Positions 4,515 to 5,103 of a stretch of DNA of 5,103 nt are shown one piece after another. Numbering within the stretch: position 1 is the first letter of the stretch; the number at the start of each line of letters is the position of its first letter. Below the pieces are notes generated by a model that was not told the origin of the DNA, made no database searches, and saw only the letters and a program-made list of their open reading frames with translations. Both the position numbers and the translations under genes were made by a program. The DNA comes from Acidobacteriaceae bacterium (GTDB lineage: Bacteria; Acidobacteriota; Terriglobia; Terriglobales; Acidobacteriaceae), in assembly GCA_003154055.1 (NCBI GenBank), contig PMCH01000094.1:1-5103 (forward strand). The letters are read 5' to 3'.

Positions 4515-5103
4515 ATGGATGACCGCGACCACAGGTCCCACGATTCCGACAGTCCGACGATGCCTGGAATCGGCGCTTCCGGCGACCGCGCCGCTGCGGC
4601 CGCGCAGACTCCGCCGCCGCTCTCCAACGCCCCCTCCGATGCTCCAACCATGCCGCACGGCAGCCCGATTCCGGGAATGTCGCCTCCGCCGTTATCGGTA
4701 AATTCCGCGGCCGCCAGCAGCATCTCCGCATTCATTTCGCTCCAGCCCGGTTTCGTTTTCGGCGAGCGCTACGAGATTCTCCGTGTGCTCGGACAGGGCG
4801 GCATGGGCGCGGTGTACCAGGCGCGCGACCGCGAACTGGACCGCATCATCGCTCTCAAAGTCATCCGTCCCGAACTCGCCACAGATCCTGGCATTCTGGC
4901 GCGCTTCAAACAGGAATTGATTCTCGCCCGCAACATCACTCACAAGAACGTGGTCCGCATCTACGATCTTGGTGAAGCCAACGGCGTTCGCTTCATCACC
5001 ATGGAATACGTGGATGGCGAGGACCTGCGCATGCTGCTGCGCCAGCATGGAAAGTTTTCTCCCGCGCAAGCCATTGCCATGATCGAGCAGGTCTGCCGCG
5101 CGC
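4515..5103 (+). CDS. Hanks-type Ser/Thr protein kinase (N-terminal 196 residues, cut by window edge)
   Basis: The reading frame is open from the ATG at 4515 to the window end. The kinase domain begins at about residue 83 with GERYEILRVLGQGGMGAVYQ. It shows the glycine-rich loop LGQGGMGAVY (92-101), the ATP-anchoring lysine in IALK (K115), the alpha-C glutamate in RFKQE (E134), HKNVVRIYDLGE (143-154) and the hinge MEYVDGEDL (163-171). It stops before the HRD catalytic loop, so catalytic competence cannot be confirmed. Residues 1-80 are rich in Pro, Ser and Ala and look disordered, with two similar PTMP motifs (14-17 and about 44-47). An in-frame TAG at 4479-4481 and the lack of other starts fix the ATG, although the Shine-Dalgarno match is poor (AGG, 9 nt upstream). 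A transmembrane segment and sensor domain beyond the kinase domain are common in this family but cannot be seen here. Substrate unknown. Confidence 0.93.
   Translation, partial: MDDRDHRSHDSDSPTMPGIGASGDRAAAAAQTPPPLSNAPSDAPTMPHGSPIPGMSPPPLSVNSAAASSISAFISLQPGFVFGERYEILRVLGQGGMGAVYQARDRELDRIIALKVIRPELATDPGILARFKQELILARNITHKNVVRIYDLGEANGVRFITMEYVDGEDLRMLLRQHGKFSPAQAIAMIEQVCRA

Noticed and set aside
4349..5069. Minus-strand open frames opposite the kinase gene (4349-4735 and 4692-5069)
   Set aside because: They lie opposite a clear kinase reading frame and its leader, and their translations show no family features.

Overview
The window is GC-rich bacterial chromosome with six minus-strand genes and one divergent plus-strand gene. 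The last gene on the left and the kinase on the right are cut by the window edges. The suggested source is a member of the Acidobacteriota, or a similar soil-type high-GC bacterium. This rests on four things: a Hanks-type Ser/Thr kinase with a long disordered N-terminus, the protein families present, dispersed palindromic repeats in several spacers, and TTG start codons. It is an inference, since no rRNA or other marker gene is present.

Reading down the minus strand from the right, the order is: a small Mpo1-like (DUF962) membrane protein (4252-3974); a 240-nt spacer with operator-like dyads and a dispersed repeat; an acyl-CoA dehydrogenase (3733-2591); meaB, the G-protein chaperone of methylmalonyl-CoA mutase (2530-1574); mce, methylmalonyl-CoA epimerase (1525-1127); a 167-nt spacer holding a long imperfect inverted repeat; tsaB (959-285); and rimI (277 to beyond the left edge). 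On the plus strand a Ser/Thr protein kinase starts at 4515 and runs off the right edge. The 4253-4514 region between the kinase and the Mpo1-like gene is a divergent control region with candidate -10 boxes in both directions and a stable leader hairpin on the kinase side.

The acyl-CoA dehydrogenase, MeaB and epimerase form a recognisable metabolic unit: acyl-CoA oxidation feeding propionyl-CoA into succinyl-CoA through methylmalonyl-CoA. The mutase and carboxylase are not in the window. The Mpo1-like protein could fit the same theme, because its yeast relative makes odd-chain fatty acids, whose beta-oxidation ends in propionyl-CoA. TsaB (tRNA t6A synthesis) and RimI (protein N-acetylation) are a common housekeeping pair, here placed downstream of the catabolic genes across a repeat-bearing spacer.

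No tRNA, rRNA, CRISPR array, transposase or phage gene was seen. The gene content is ordinary. The points of interest are the intergenic palindromes and repeats, and the possible odd-chain fatty acid logic of the gene order.
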